From Dyadobacter sp. CY323 (lineage in GTDB: Bacteria; Bacteroidota; Bacteroidia; Cytophagales; Spirosomataceae), in assembly GCF_021390245.1 (NCBI RefSeq), contig NZ_JAJUXH010000015.1, positions 178,501-242,500 on the forward strand: a DNA stretch of 64,000 nt, read 5' to 3'. The notes beneath the pieces are model-generated. The model was not told where the DNA came from. It made no database searches and was given only the letters and a program-made list of their open reading frames with translations. This document shows, piece after piece, positions 25,448 to 34,330 of this stretch. How positions within the stretch are numbered: position 1 is the stretch's first letter; every line of letters begins with the position of its first letter. The translations under genes were made by a program, and so were the position numbers.

Positions 25448-25460
25448 CCTTGCAATTGAA

Positions 25461-25643
25461 TCACCCAACCCTAACCCCAATCAACTCCACTCCCAAAACC
25501 TCCTCGATCCGCACAATCGTCTCGATCGTAAAATTGTTATTCCCTTTCACCCAGAATTCACAGTCTGCGGTGTCACCTGCAATTTCTCCACCAGGTCCAT
25601 TTGACTCATTCATGCGAGAAATGGGATTTCAATTAATGCCTTC
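25461..25643 (-). pseudogene. Decayed XRE-family regulator fragment
   Basis: Minus-strand frames read in pieces: KALIEIPFLA, then (after a stop) MSQMDLVEKLQVTPQTVN, then in another frame EFWVKGNNNFTIETIVRIEE and VLGVELIGVRVG before a stop. Joined, these give a typical HTH domain with a stop and a frameshift. No intact copy remains. It lies tail to tail with the antitoxin-like gene. Confidence 0.6.
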
Positions 25644-25911
25644 CTTACATCCCATGTCCTCTACGACAATGCCAGGATCAAAACGATGGTTATTGCATTG
25701 AGTACATTGCTATTGAAAAAAGTCCGGGGGAAAAGCAGCATTAAACCAATAATGATGGAAAAAAGGCATTATGGTCTGGGTAACTCCCAGGTTTGCCATC
25801 ATTTTTGCCTGAATCCCAGTGGGCTTTGTTTTGTCTTTGCTTTAAAGAGCCTACAAGAGTCAACATACAAACTTATTATGTTGGTGATCTAAAAAATGTC
25901 GTTGCGACTTT
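25644..25911. other. Non-coding gap, possibly decayed sequence
   Basis: Short frames in all phases, none with a family I recognise. Given the broken XRE gene next to it, this is probably further debris. Confidence 0.4.
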
Positions 25912-26877
25912 TCAGCGAACCCGCTTCATCACTGAAAATTTCTTCGGCTTGATACCAATTTGCTTTTCAAACACCCTGGAAAAGTGACTCAGGTTGTCAA
26001 AACCCATTTGATGACCCACTTCGGAAACCGACAGCTTTTCTGCTTTCAACAAACGAGCGGCTTCGTTTATACGGAATGCCTGATAATAACTAAAAATACT
26101 GTCGCCGAAAATTTGTCTAAACAACCGTTTTAATTTGGTCGGACTCATGTGGGCGCTTTCGGCCAAGTCGTTGATTACCGGCGGAGTATCCAGACAATCA
26201 AGCATTTGCTCTTTTATCCGGTAAATGGTCCGTATATCCTGGCTGTTTAACGCATAAAGCTGCAGTTTATCACGCCTTTCCAAGGCCATTAACAATCGAC
26301 AAATCAGTTCTTCGGTTTTTACCCGCCGGAAAAATAGTGCAAACGTTTTGTCAACCACTTCGCTCACCAGTTCATCAACGAGGGTTTGTAAAGAGGGGAA
26401 GACTATTTCTTCAAAAAACAAGGGTTGCGTATTCTCTAACAAGCTTTGCAAGACAGTCGATTTTTCAGACAAGTCAAAGAGACCCCTCAGGTAATTGGCG
26501 TCTACTTCAATATTGATCATTGCCCGGTTGCGTTGGATCGGGATAACCAGGTCCGGATTCACCCGGCTGGTAACAATTAAAACAGAAGGGATTTCCTTAC
26601 CCGTTGAAATGCTGTTTGTTGTAGGGATCACGTTCTGAAACTTAAACAAGATCATTCTCCTCATGGTGTCGACCTCGGGATTGTCAATTACCAGGTCTTC
26701 ATATAGTTCATAGCTGAAGATCATCATTCGTATATACTCATTAAACACAAACCCGGCGCAGTAACCAGTCCCGGATGTTTCGGGGATGTCCAACCGATGA
26801 TTTTTCACTTCTGTCCCTAATCGATGAGCCAGCTCTATTAGTACGCTCGGTACGGTTGGTAGAATATCTTCTTTCAT
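25912..26877 (-). CDS. AraC-family transcriptional regulator
   Basis: Product of 321 residues. A unique N-terminal sensor region of about 215 residues is followed by a double HTH AraC domain (about 225-318: INDLAESAHMSPTKLKRLFR, INEAARLLKAEKLSVSEVGH, GFDNLSHFSRVFEKQIG). It is divergently transcribed from the Tet(X)-like monooxygenase across 91 bases, so it probably controls that gene. Confidence 0.9.
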   Translation of the reverse strand: MKEDILPTVPSVLIELAHRLGTEVKNHRLDIPETSGTGYCAGFVFNEYIRMMIFSYELYEDLVIDNPEVDTMRRMILFKFQNVIPTTNSISTGKEIPSVLIVTSRVNPDLVIPIQRNRAMINIEVDANYLRGLFDLSEKSTVLQSLLENTQPLFFEEIVFPSLQTLVDELVSEVVDKTFALFFRRVKTEELICRLLMALERRDKLQLYALNSQDIRTIYRIKEQMLDCLDTPPVINDLAESAHMSPTKLKRLFRQIFGDSIFSYYQAFRINEAARLLKAEKLSVSEVGHQMGFDNLSHFSRVFEKQIGIKPKKFSVMKRVR

Positions 26878-26968
26878 AGAAAGTCTTTTATGACTATTTA
26901 TGAGTCAAGTATAGCTATTTTATCCTTATAAGGCTGCATGCCTTTGCGTCAAGCTCAAAGCAAAACTT

Positions 26969-28117
26969 ATGATACATGATGATACACGAGTAGCCATCGT
27001 TGGGGCAGGCCCCGTCGGCCTGACAATGGCGCGCTTATTACAGCAGGAAGGAATTGACGTAACAGTCTACGAGAGAGACAGGGATCCTCAGGCAAGGATT
27101 TGGGGTGGAACGCTTGACCTGCATAAAGAGTCAGGGCAGGCTGCCTTGAAAAAAGCAGGTTTACTGGAACGCTATTTTGCTCTTGCAAAACCGATGGGAA
27201 GGACATTAGCAGATCACCATGGTAATGTATTTTTTTCAAAGAGACCGACAGTTGAGAATCAATATGATAATCCCGAAATCAGCAGAAACGATTTACGAAC
27301 CATGCTGCTGGATAGTTTAGCCAGTGATACTGTGGTATGGGACCGAAAATTTATGGGACTTGCCCAGTATAGGGAAAAATGGCGGCTGCATTTCGATGGT
27401 AAGCCGGATGTAATAGCTGATTTGGTGATCGGGGCTAGTGGCGGAATGTCCAGGGTAAGACCTTATGTGACTGCTGCGCAAGTCGAAGAGACGGGCACCT
27501 TTATTATCCAAGGGGAAGTGCTTGAACCGGAGTGGAAATGTCCTGACTTCTACCGATTTTGCAGCGGCAATATTTTGATGAGTTCCTATGAGGGCAACAT
27601 ACTGGTGGCAAACCCCAGCAACCACGGGGCATTGGCTTACGGCATAACGTTTCGAAAGCCCGACGAGTGGGTAGATGATCATGGACTGGATTTCCAAAGG
27701 CCGGATCACATCCGAACGTTTCTTTCCGAAAGATTTGTGGATTGGGATCAACGTTTCCATCAATTATTCAACCATACATCCACTTTTGTCGGTTTGACAA
27801 CCAGAAAACTGCCGTTAGATAAGCCTTGGAAGGCTAATCGACCTTTGCCGATTACGCTGATTGGTGATGCCGCCCACTTGATGCCGCCCTTTTCCGGTCA
27901 AGGGGTAAATACCGGCCTGATGGACGCGTCAGTGCTAGCAGATAATCTGACAAAAGGGAATTATGAAACCATAAAAGCGCTATCCACAATTACGAGCAAA
28001 AGATGTTCATCTATGCGTCCGAAGCCCAACGGTCCTCTAGCGAAAATGAATTTCAGATTCATCAGCCCGACTTTACGTTCCAGCAATTCATTCATTAAGC
28101 CATCGTTCGAACGGTAA
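26969..28117 (+). CDS. Tet(X)-like FAD-dependent monooxygenase with C-terminal frameshift
   Basis: Flavin monooxygenase closely resembling Tet(X), which hydroxylates tetracyclines. FAD motifs are present: VAIVGAGPVG, YERD, GGTLDLHK, RNDLR and GDAAHLMPPFSGQGVN. From memory of Tet(X), the position of substrate-contacting His234 is Ala here (GALAYGITF instead of GALHFGISF). After about residue 335 the frame departs from the family. Restoring one A in the run at 27973-27976 gives NYEQKMFIYASEAQ and then PDFTFQQFIH with a stop at 28096-28098, as in Tet(X). The present protein has a foreign tail, so activity is doubtful. A sequencing error in the A run is possible. Confidence 0.85.
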   Translation: MIHDDTRVAIVGAGPVGLTMARLLQQEGIDVTVYERDRDPQARIWGGTLDLHKESGQAALKKAGLLERYFALAKPMGRTLADHHGNVFFSKRPTVENQYDNPEISRNDLRTMLLDSLASDTVVWDRKFMGLAQYREKWRLHFDGKPDVIADLVIGASGGMSRVRPYVTAAQVEETGTFIIQGEVLEPEWKCPDFYRFCSGNILMSSYEGNILVANPSNHGALAYGITFRKPDEWVDDHGLDFQRPDHIRTFLSERFVDWDQRFHQLFNHTSTFVGLTTRKLPLDKPWKANRPLPITLIGDAAHLMPPFSGQGVNTGLMDASVLADNLTKGNYETIKALSTITSKRCSSMRPKPNGPLAKMNFRFISPTLRSSNSFIKPSFER

Positions 28118-28232
28118 GATCTTACTTCTGAGGGACATAAACAAATGTCTCAGGGATGTGGATTTCATACGCTAAAACGAGTATAGGAAATGTTAAATCA
28201 CCTTAACAATATATCATATAATATTAAACAAG

Positions 28233-28577
28233 ATGACTGAATATCAAACTCCAAAGGATCGAAAATACACCGATACACTGATTAATTCTGCCCCGAAAGA
28301 GGCAGCAGCTTTTTTGAATTTAAAACACACAGCTGAACGGAGTGATGGCGTCATTCCCATCAAGTATAGAGAACTTATTTCGGTGGCAGTTGCACTAACG
28401 ACACAATGCTCTTACTGTATTGAAGCCCATATGAAAAATGCCATCGATGCGGGTGCTACTAAGGAGGAGGTTGGTGAGACCGTGTTTATTGCAGCGGCGC
28501 TTCGGGCCGGTGGGGCGGTTGGAAACGGTCTCTTTGCAATGCGCATTTTTGAGGAAGAAGTTGGGAAGAAGAGTTGA
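28233..28577 (+). CDS. Carboxymuconolactone decarboxylase/AhpD-like family protein
   Basis: Product of 114 residues with the AhpD-like motif TTQCSYCIEAHMKNA. The CxxC pair and the following His are the redox centre of this family, which acts as a thiol peroxidase partner or a small decarboxylase. Helical pattern and length are typical (GATKEEVGETVFIAAALRAG). It follows the Tet(X)-like gene by 115 bases on the same strand and may be co-regulated. Confidence 0.88.
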   Translation: MTEYQTPKDRKYTDTLINSAPKEAAAFLNLKHTAERSDGVIPIKYRELISVAVALTTQCSYCIEAHMKNAIDAGATKEEVGETVFIAAALRAGGAVGNGLFAMRIFEEEVGKKS

Positions 28578-28585
28578 TGGGTTAT

Positions 28586-29125
28586 TTAACGCCAGCCTAT
28601 ACCAACTCCCACACCGACATATGAAGCAAGGTCATTAGGTAATAAATGGGGCGTGTAGCGTAACCTTAAAATATATATCCATTTACCTGTAAGCATGTTG
28701 AAGCGAAAACCGATTATGCCAGATGGCGTCAGCAGTCGCTGTCTGTTGGTTCCTAAATATATGCCATTATCGTATCGGTCTACCATAAAACAGCCTAATC
28801 CCCCTTCGAAGTAAGTTTCAATCAGATAATGTCTGAGCTGTGGAAAGCAGGGGTTACGTTTGTAGGGATTTAAAATAACGCAATGCGTCAAGGCAGCGGA
28901 AAGAGCTGGACTGCGAAAATTAGCCCTGCTGACAGCGCCTAGTCCTGCTTGGACATTCCAAAATGACCTATTTGAATAGCCAAATGCTGCTTCGGCAGTA
29001 ATAGCGCCTCGCGGAGTAATACCGTATAAGTCAACGCCAAATCCGCCTCGTATGCGCGTATAAAACGGCTGTGCGGCAGCATATTGAAAACAGAAGAAAA
29101 AAATGGAAAAATATCTCAGGAACAC
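28586..29125 (-). CDS. Hypothetical outer-membrane beta-barrel-like protein
   Basis: Product of 179 residues with a signal peptide (MFLRYFSIFFFCFQYAAAQ) and alternating beta-strand patterns (FWNVQAGLGAV, IIGFRFNMLTGKWIYILRLR) ending GVGVGIGWR. This is the pattern of small outer-membrane proteins in Bacteroidota. It converges on the AhpD-like gene with an eight-base gap. No family is recognised. Confidence 0.6.
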   Translation of the reverse strand: MFLRYFSIFFFCFQYAAAQPFYTRIRGGFGVDLYGITPRGAITAEAAFGYSNRSFWNVQAGLGAVSRANFRSPALSAALTHCVILNPYKRNPCFPQLRHYLIETYFEGGLGCFMVDRYDNGIYLGTNRQRLLTPSGIIGFRFNMLTGKWIYILRLRYTPHLLPNDLASYVGVGVGIGWR

Positions 29126-29232
29126 ACGTACAGCTTTACCTTTTAACGGTTAAAGCAAGTTGGTAATTATGCTTAGAGCTGCGATTTGACATTGAGCTTT
29201 TATCGATTTGATAAAATTGATAAAAAAACATC

Positions 29233-30318
29233 TTAAGAGGCTGTATGAAGCGATTTCATGTCGACTACATATCGGAAACGAACCGTCTCGTCTTTGATTT
29301 TTTTGAAGGCATCGTTGATATCCTCCATAGAAATCATCTGAACGTGCGGTAAAATTTGATGCTCGGCACAGAAGTCGATCACCTCTTGCGTTTCCGCCAC
29401 GCCACCGATGATTGACCCACCGACAGTGCGATTCTTCATGGCTACCTGCATATTATTGACCGGCTTTTCATACGGCCCGAGCAAGCCAACTGTTACCAAT
29501 GAACCGTTCCGGTACAGAAGTTCCACATAGGGATTAACATCAAAAGCCTCTGGGATGGTGCACAATATGTAATTGAGTTTGCCCTCATACTGTTTCATCT
29601 GATCCTTGTCCGTGGAGATCAGCACGTGGTCAGCACCTAGCTCAAGCACAGCATCCTGCTTATCCTCTGACTTGGTGATCGCAGTCACTTCTGCGCCCAT
29701 CGCTTTGGCAAGCTGCACGGCCATATGCCCCAGGCCACCGATCCCAACTACCCCAACCCGGTCGCCCGGACCTACCTTCCACTGTTTTAGCGGCGAGTAT
29801 GTGGTGACCCCTGCACAAAGTATCGGCGCGGCCTTGCTGATATCCATACTTTCCGGAATACGGATTAAAAATGCCTCATTGACAACAATGCTGTCCGAAT
29901 ATCCGCCATAGGTATTGTACCCGCTCCCATCGGGCTTCCAATATCCATTTTAGGTCATTGTTTGCCCAACCGGCCCTTCACAAAACTGCTCTACCCCCTG
30001 CTGACATGCAGAGCAACGCTGACAACTGTCGATCATGCAACCTACACCGACAACATCATCTATGCTGAATTCAATAACCGCACTTCCAGCTTTGACAATT
30101 CGGCCAATCACTTCGTGCCCCGGCACGCATGGGTAAATTGTATTCGACCAGTCATTGGCCACCTGGTGGACATCTGAGTGGCATACCCCGCAATATAAAA
30201 CTTTGATTTGCACCTCGTTGTCCTTGGGTTGCTGCCGGTCTATCTCCATTGGTTTTAGAGTTTCCCCACCAATCAATGATCCCGTTGCGCCGTACGCTAT
30301 GCTTTTGAAAGTTTCCAT
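29233..30318 (-). pseudogene. Zinc-dependent alcohol dehydrogenase interrupted by an in-frame stop
   Basis: Conceptual product of 361 residues starting METFKSIAYG. Both zinc sites are present (CGVCHSD and GHEVIG for the catalytic zinc; CQRCSACQQGVEQFC for the structural zinc), and the Rossmann motif GIGGLGHMAVQLAKAMG follows. A TAA at 29950-29952 interrupts the frame between VGQTMT and NGYWKPDGSG. The family has Tyr there (TMTYNGY), so one base change (TAT to TAA) explains it. The frame continues intact afterwards. The two halves could still be separate frames, the second beginning MDISKAAP, but an active enzyme is unlikely. Confidence 0.85.
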
Positions 30319-30744
30319 TTGATAAAATTTGATTTTAGTTTGAGATGAGCCGCCAGACATTTGCCGCGCCTGAATAGGGTACAAAGCTTTTGGGACTACG
30401 GCCAATAACAAAAAAACGTACCAATGGACAGTGGTACGTAAAAGCGGCTTTTCGCCAGGCACAACTACTCAGAGATTAAAATCTCTTGGCCCCTGCAACT
30501 ACAAAAGATTATATCGTATATTAAATAAAAATTACTGGTCTAAGACCGCTGTGAATCTTTGTATGGGCAATGATTGCTGCTGTGGGCAAAGTATTCAACC
30601 TCGGGCATTCGATCCTATCAGCCCGGCAAAGTTTCGATCACAGACACCTAGGATATGGGTTTTCTTATTGCAGTCTCATCAAAGTGTATGAGTTAGCCAT
30701 TGACAAGCAGCATACCTAACTCATACAATTAAATCAAGTGTATT

Positions 30745-31128
30745 ATGGATGAAAGGACAAATTTCAATACTGAGAAAGCCCCGCGAATGAATCCGGCGTT
30801 TCCACAGGCAGTAATTGCAAACGGTTTAATTTTCCTGTCCGGTATGCCAGGCTTAAACCTTGACTCGGGTCAAGTAGTCGGCAACTCGTTTGAAGATCAA
30901 ACCAGACAAGCATTCTCGAATATCAAGACTGTACTGGAAGAAGCTGGTAGCAGCATGAATAAGGTTGTAAAAACAACGCTCTTTATGGTAGCAGGTAACG
31001 ACTTTGGAATAGTTAACAAAGTTTACATAGAGTTCTTTCCAACAGATGCACCTGCACGCAGCACTCCTCAGGTTATGCCTTTCCCGGCAGGTATATTAAT
31101 TTCAGTAGAGTGTATTGCGTTACTTTAA
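30745..31128 (+). CDS. RidA/YjgF-family protein
   Basis: Product of 127 residues with the RidA fold signatures ANGLIFLSGMPGLNL, QTRQAFSNIKTVLEEAGSSM and PARSTPQVMPFP. The conserved Arg lies in ARST. RidA enzymes hydrolyse reactive enamine/imine intermediates. Some subgroups lack that activity, so the exact substrate is open. It is flanked by the broken dehydrogenase and an orphan kinase. Confidence 0.88.
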   Translation: MDERTNFNTEKAPRMNPAFPQAVIANGLIFLSGMPGLNLDSGQVVGNSFEDQTRQAFSNIKTVLEEAGSSMNKVVKTTLFMVAGNDFGIVNKVYIEFFPTDAPARSTPQVMPFPAGILISVECIALL

Positions 31129-31233
31129 GAAAGAAGAAAAAAGCTGAATGCAAAAATGTGATCCCAATCATCAATGAAAGTAAATATCCTTGTACTGGCA
31201 CTCTAATGATGAATCGCCTCTGAAAGAGTTCAT

Positions 31234-34158
31234 ATGCCGAAGTTGAAATCAATCGAGCTACCCGTTCTTACTAATTTCCTTCTGATGATGATTAGGTTTC
31301 TGCCGTTTTTGCTGATTTGGTCAGGTTCGATGGCCCAGAGCAGCCAGATACTTGTTGAAGCAGTGCAGGAAGTTCCATCAAAAACCATTTACGATTTATT
31401 TTTGGATCGGCAGAACTTTCTTTGGATTGCAACGGAGGTAGGTGTATATCGTTATGATGGAATCAGTTTTACGCCGTTTGCCTCCAATGAACAAAGTTCA
31501 TTGAGTGTGTCCGGATTAAGCCAGGATGAACAAGGCAGAATATGGTTTCACAACTTTACAGGGCAGATTTTCTATATAGAGCATGACCAAACACATCTGT
31601 TAAGGTCTTATGATTCACATTCCGAATCCAGGTTTGGTAAAATAGTTGTACATAAGAATTTCCTTTACGCAACCTCTGACAAGGGCCTATTTGTCTGCGA
31701 TACCAGAACACTTTCAGGTAAGTACGTAGATGCTGAAAATAAAGCTTCCGGGGGGACCAACTCCTTGGCGATACTCAATGAGGGGTTAGTGGCACATGGC
31801 AAAAACGGCTGGTACATTTACCGGCCCGGGCCGCATGCTGAACTGAAACAACTGAACCTACCCAAGGATATGCGGTCCTATCCGGCGTCTTCGCTGCACC
31901 CTGGGACACTTGGCGACACACTGTTGCTATTTTCCAATCCTTCAGGGACGCTTACCAAGTTGGGGGTGCGTGGCGATTCGCTGCTTGTTTATCAACGAAA
32001 GATCTATAAGGAATTCATCAATACGATTTCTCAGACAAGTAATGCGACATGGATTAATACCCAGAAAAGAAGTACTCAGCTAAATGGCGCAGCATCCATA
32101 AGCGGACAAAATCTCAGCGATGTTGTCAAAGATCACGAAGGTAATATCTGGTTTTCAAGTCTAAACAATGGTTTACTTGTGAAAAAGAGCCATACAGTCA
32201 GACAGCGGATTATTCTTCCCGGGCTACCCACCAATGATATTGTTAGAACAATGGCTAAACATAGGAATATGCTGTTGATGGGTACTCAGAACGGCAGGAT
32301 CTATGCATACGACTATAAGCTCAATGATTTCCGACATAACCTTAAATTCCCCGAAGATTTTCCTTCCATCCGGAAGATCGCCCCAATCGATGAAAGCAGT
32401 GTGATGATCGGAACACCTATTCATACGTACGAGTATAGCATCCTTACCGGTAAGCTGCAAATAATCCCCACCCTCAGTTCTTTGAAACAAATTGACAGTA
32501 CACACGACCTGATTTTTGCCACGACAGCCAACGGGCTGGTTATTCTTCTCAGGCACCGAAATGATGAACTAAGAAAACAGGTCGTCCGTCAACTGAGAGG
32601 GGTTACTGAATATCATGAGGAGTCTAATTTATTTCGCTACGGCAAGAGATGTGATGCCCTTGCCTATCATCCAGGAGAAAGGACATTGTTTGTCGCTTTC
32701 AAAAATGAATTGTTTTCAATAAATGAAAAAGGAATAACACCCGTTTTGTTCAGAGGTAAACCCGTATACTGTGAAGCTTTGCGATATTATAACAATAAGA
32801 TTTATGTAGGCACAGTCAATGATGGACTCTTAGTTTATCATAATCAACATATTTCTCAATTTACCGTTGAGGATGGTTTACTTTCAAACAGCATTCTTAA
32901 GCTGCGCGAGAGTAATAATGCCATATGGCTACTCACAGGGGGCGCCGTGCAAGTGCTGGACGTTCAAAAAAATCAGTTTGGTAATAGTAAAAATCTGTCA
33001 ACATCAGATGGCGTTCTTACCACCGACTTGTTAGTTGTCGAAGACCAGGTATACCTTGCCACTGTAAGCGGGCTATTTAAAATTGCATTGAACGAAAAGG
33101 CAGTTGATAAGCCGCTTACCAACTATTTGTACAGTGTACTGGTAAATAACAGAATGATGGCAAATCAGCATGTTTTCGATCGCAATCAGAATAACATACA
33201 ATTTACCGTATCCGTACCAGTTTATAATAAGGCAAGGCAAACCTTCATAAAATACTGTCTTACTATTGGAAAAGGCTGCACCTGGAACGTTACCAGTCCG
33301 GGAATGCGGACAATTACCTTCGCATCACTAGCACCAGGAAAGTATACCCTCAAAGCGTTTGCCGTAAATCCTGAGCTGGGCATAGCCAAAATTCCGATAA
33401 TTTATCATTTTGAAATCTTACATTCCTGGTGGCAAAACCCGTTGTTCCAGAACTTTGTAATCGGGATGTTCATTTGTTTTGTCAGTTACTTGATATTTAG
33501 ATTCATTGTCGACCGCAGACACCTCCAACGAAAAATTGACTGGCAGCAACAGGTTATTCTGGAAGAGCGACAGAGGATCAGCAGTGAAATTCACGATGAC
33601 ATCGGTGCTGGGATCTTTGCCATCAGGCTGTTCGCGGAAGTAGCAAGCAGACAGCAGAACCCCCGAGATGAATTGACCCAGATTGCTCAAATGATAAATG
33701 ATATATCCAATAAAATTCGCGGTACCATCTGGACCACAGACGTTGAGAATGACACTTTGATCGATCTAATCACTTATATTAAAGATCAGGCTTACGCACA
33801 GTTTGCACACGTCAATGTCGATTTTGTAGCGCACATTCCAAATGAAATTCCTGAGGTTGTGGTCTCCGGACGTAATCGACGAGAGATTTCGCTCATCGTT
33901 AAGGAATTAATTCACAACGCCCATAAGCATTCGGATGCTTCAAAAATCACCTTGGAGATACACATAAAGAGCAATTCCCTTCGTATCTGGATTAATGACA
34001 ACGGCAAAGGGTTTGACTATACGGCAGTAAGGGCACCTTCGATGGGTCTAAAAAATGCGGAGGCCAGAATTCGTAGGTTAAAAGGCAAAATTAAGGTTCA
34101 GCAGAAAGGAGGAACCCAGGTATTCATAGAGATCCCTCTCAACGACCTTGGTGTGTAA
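31234..34158 (+). CDS. NarL-type sensor histidine kinase with periplasmic propeller
   Basis: Product of 974 residues. A signal or membrane anchor ends at about residue 34 (WSGSMAQ). Propeller blades follow (NFLWIATEVGVYRYDG, GRIWFHNF, GNIWFSSLNNGLLV), then a Y_Y_Y-like region and one transmembrane helix at about 738-757 (FVIGMFICFVSYLIF). The cytoplasmic part has a HisKA_3 motif (EERQRISSEIHDDIGAG, His787) and a short ATPase domain (ELIHNAHKHSDASKI, NDNGKGFDY, GLKNAEARI). HisKA_3 kinases pair with NarL/LuxR-type regulators, but none is adjacent. Confidence 0.9.
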   Translation: MPKLKSIELPVLTNFLLMMIRFLPFLLIWSGSMAQSSQILVEAVQEVPSKTIYDLFLDRQNFLWIATEVGVYRYDGISFTPFASNEQSSLSVSGLSQDEQGRIWFHNFTGQIFYIEHDQTHLLRSYDSHSESRFGKIVVHKNFLYATSDKGLFVCDTRTLSGKYVDAENKASGGTNSLAILNEGLVAHGKNGWYIYRPGPHAELKQLNLPKDMRSYPASSLHPGTLGDTLLLFSNPSGTLTKLGVRGDSLLVYQRKIYKEFINTISQTSNATWINTQKRSTQLNGAASISGQNLSDVVKDHEGNIWFSSLNNGLLVKKSHTVRQRIILPGLPTNDIVRTMAKHRNMLLMGTQNGRIYAYDYKLNDFRHNLKFPEDFPSIRKIAPIDESSVMIGTPIHTYEYSILTGKLQIIPTLSSLKQIDSTHDLIFATTANGLVILLRHRNDELRKQVVRQLRGVTEYHEESNLFRYGKRCDALAYHPGERTLFVAFKNELFSINEKGITPVLFRGKPVYCEALRYYNNKIYVGTVNDGLLVYHNQHISQFTVEDGLLSNSILKLRESNNAIWLLTGGAVQVLDVQKNQFGNSKNLSTSDGVLTTDLLVVEDQVYLATVSGLFKIALNEKAVDKPLTNYLYSVLVNNRMMANQHVFDRNQNNIQFTVSVPVYNKARQTFIKYCLTIGKGCTWNVTSPGMRTITFASLAPGKYTLKAFAVNPELGIAKIPIIYHFEILHSWWQNPLFQNFVIGMFICFVSYLIFRFIVDRRHLQRKIDWQQQVILEERQRISSEIHDDIGAGIFAIRLFAEVASRQQNPRDELTQIAQMINDISNKIRGTIWTTDVENDTLIDLITYIKDQAYAQFAHVNVDFVAHIPNEIPEVVVSGRNRREISLIVKELIHNAHKHSDASKITLEIHIKSNSLRIWINDNGKGFDYTAVRAPSMGLKNAEARIRRLKGKIKVQQKGGTQVFIEIPLNDLGV

Positions 34159-34330
34159 TGATTCTATCAGACCCGTTGAGACCAGGTCTCGGCGCAATCG
34201 TTTAGTTGCAAGGCAACTGCTTAGAAAATATCGCTGCCGCAGTGTTTGTTCTCTCCGCCCGAACTTCGTAACATGGGCACGAAAATGGCCTGCGCTCATA
34301 CCTACAATATTTGAGATATAGACAAAAATA

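Noticed and set aside
27973..27988. Programmed -1 frameshift in the Tet(X)-like gene
   Set aside because: The A run is too short and lacks a slippery heptamer; a one-base loss explains the data better.
34178..34190. GAGACCaGGTCTC palindrome after the NarL-type kinase
   Set aside because: Six-base arms without a T run; expected by chance at this length.
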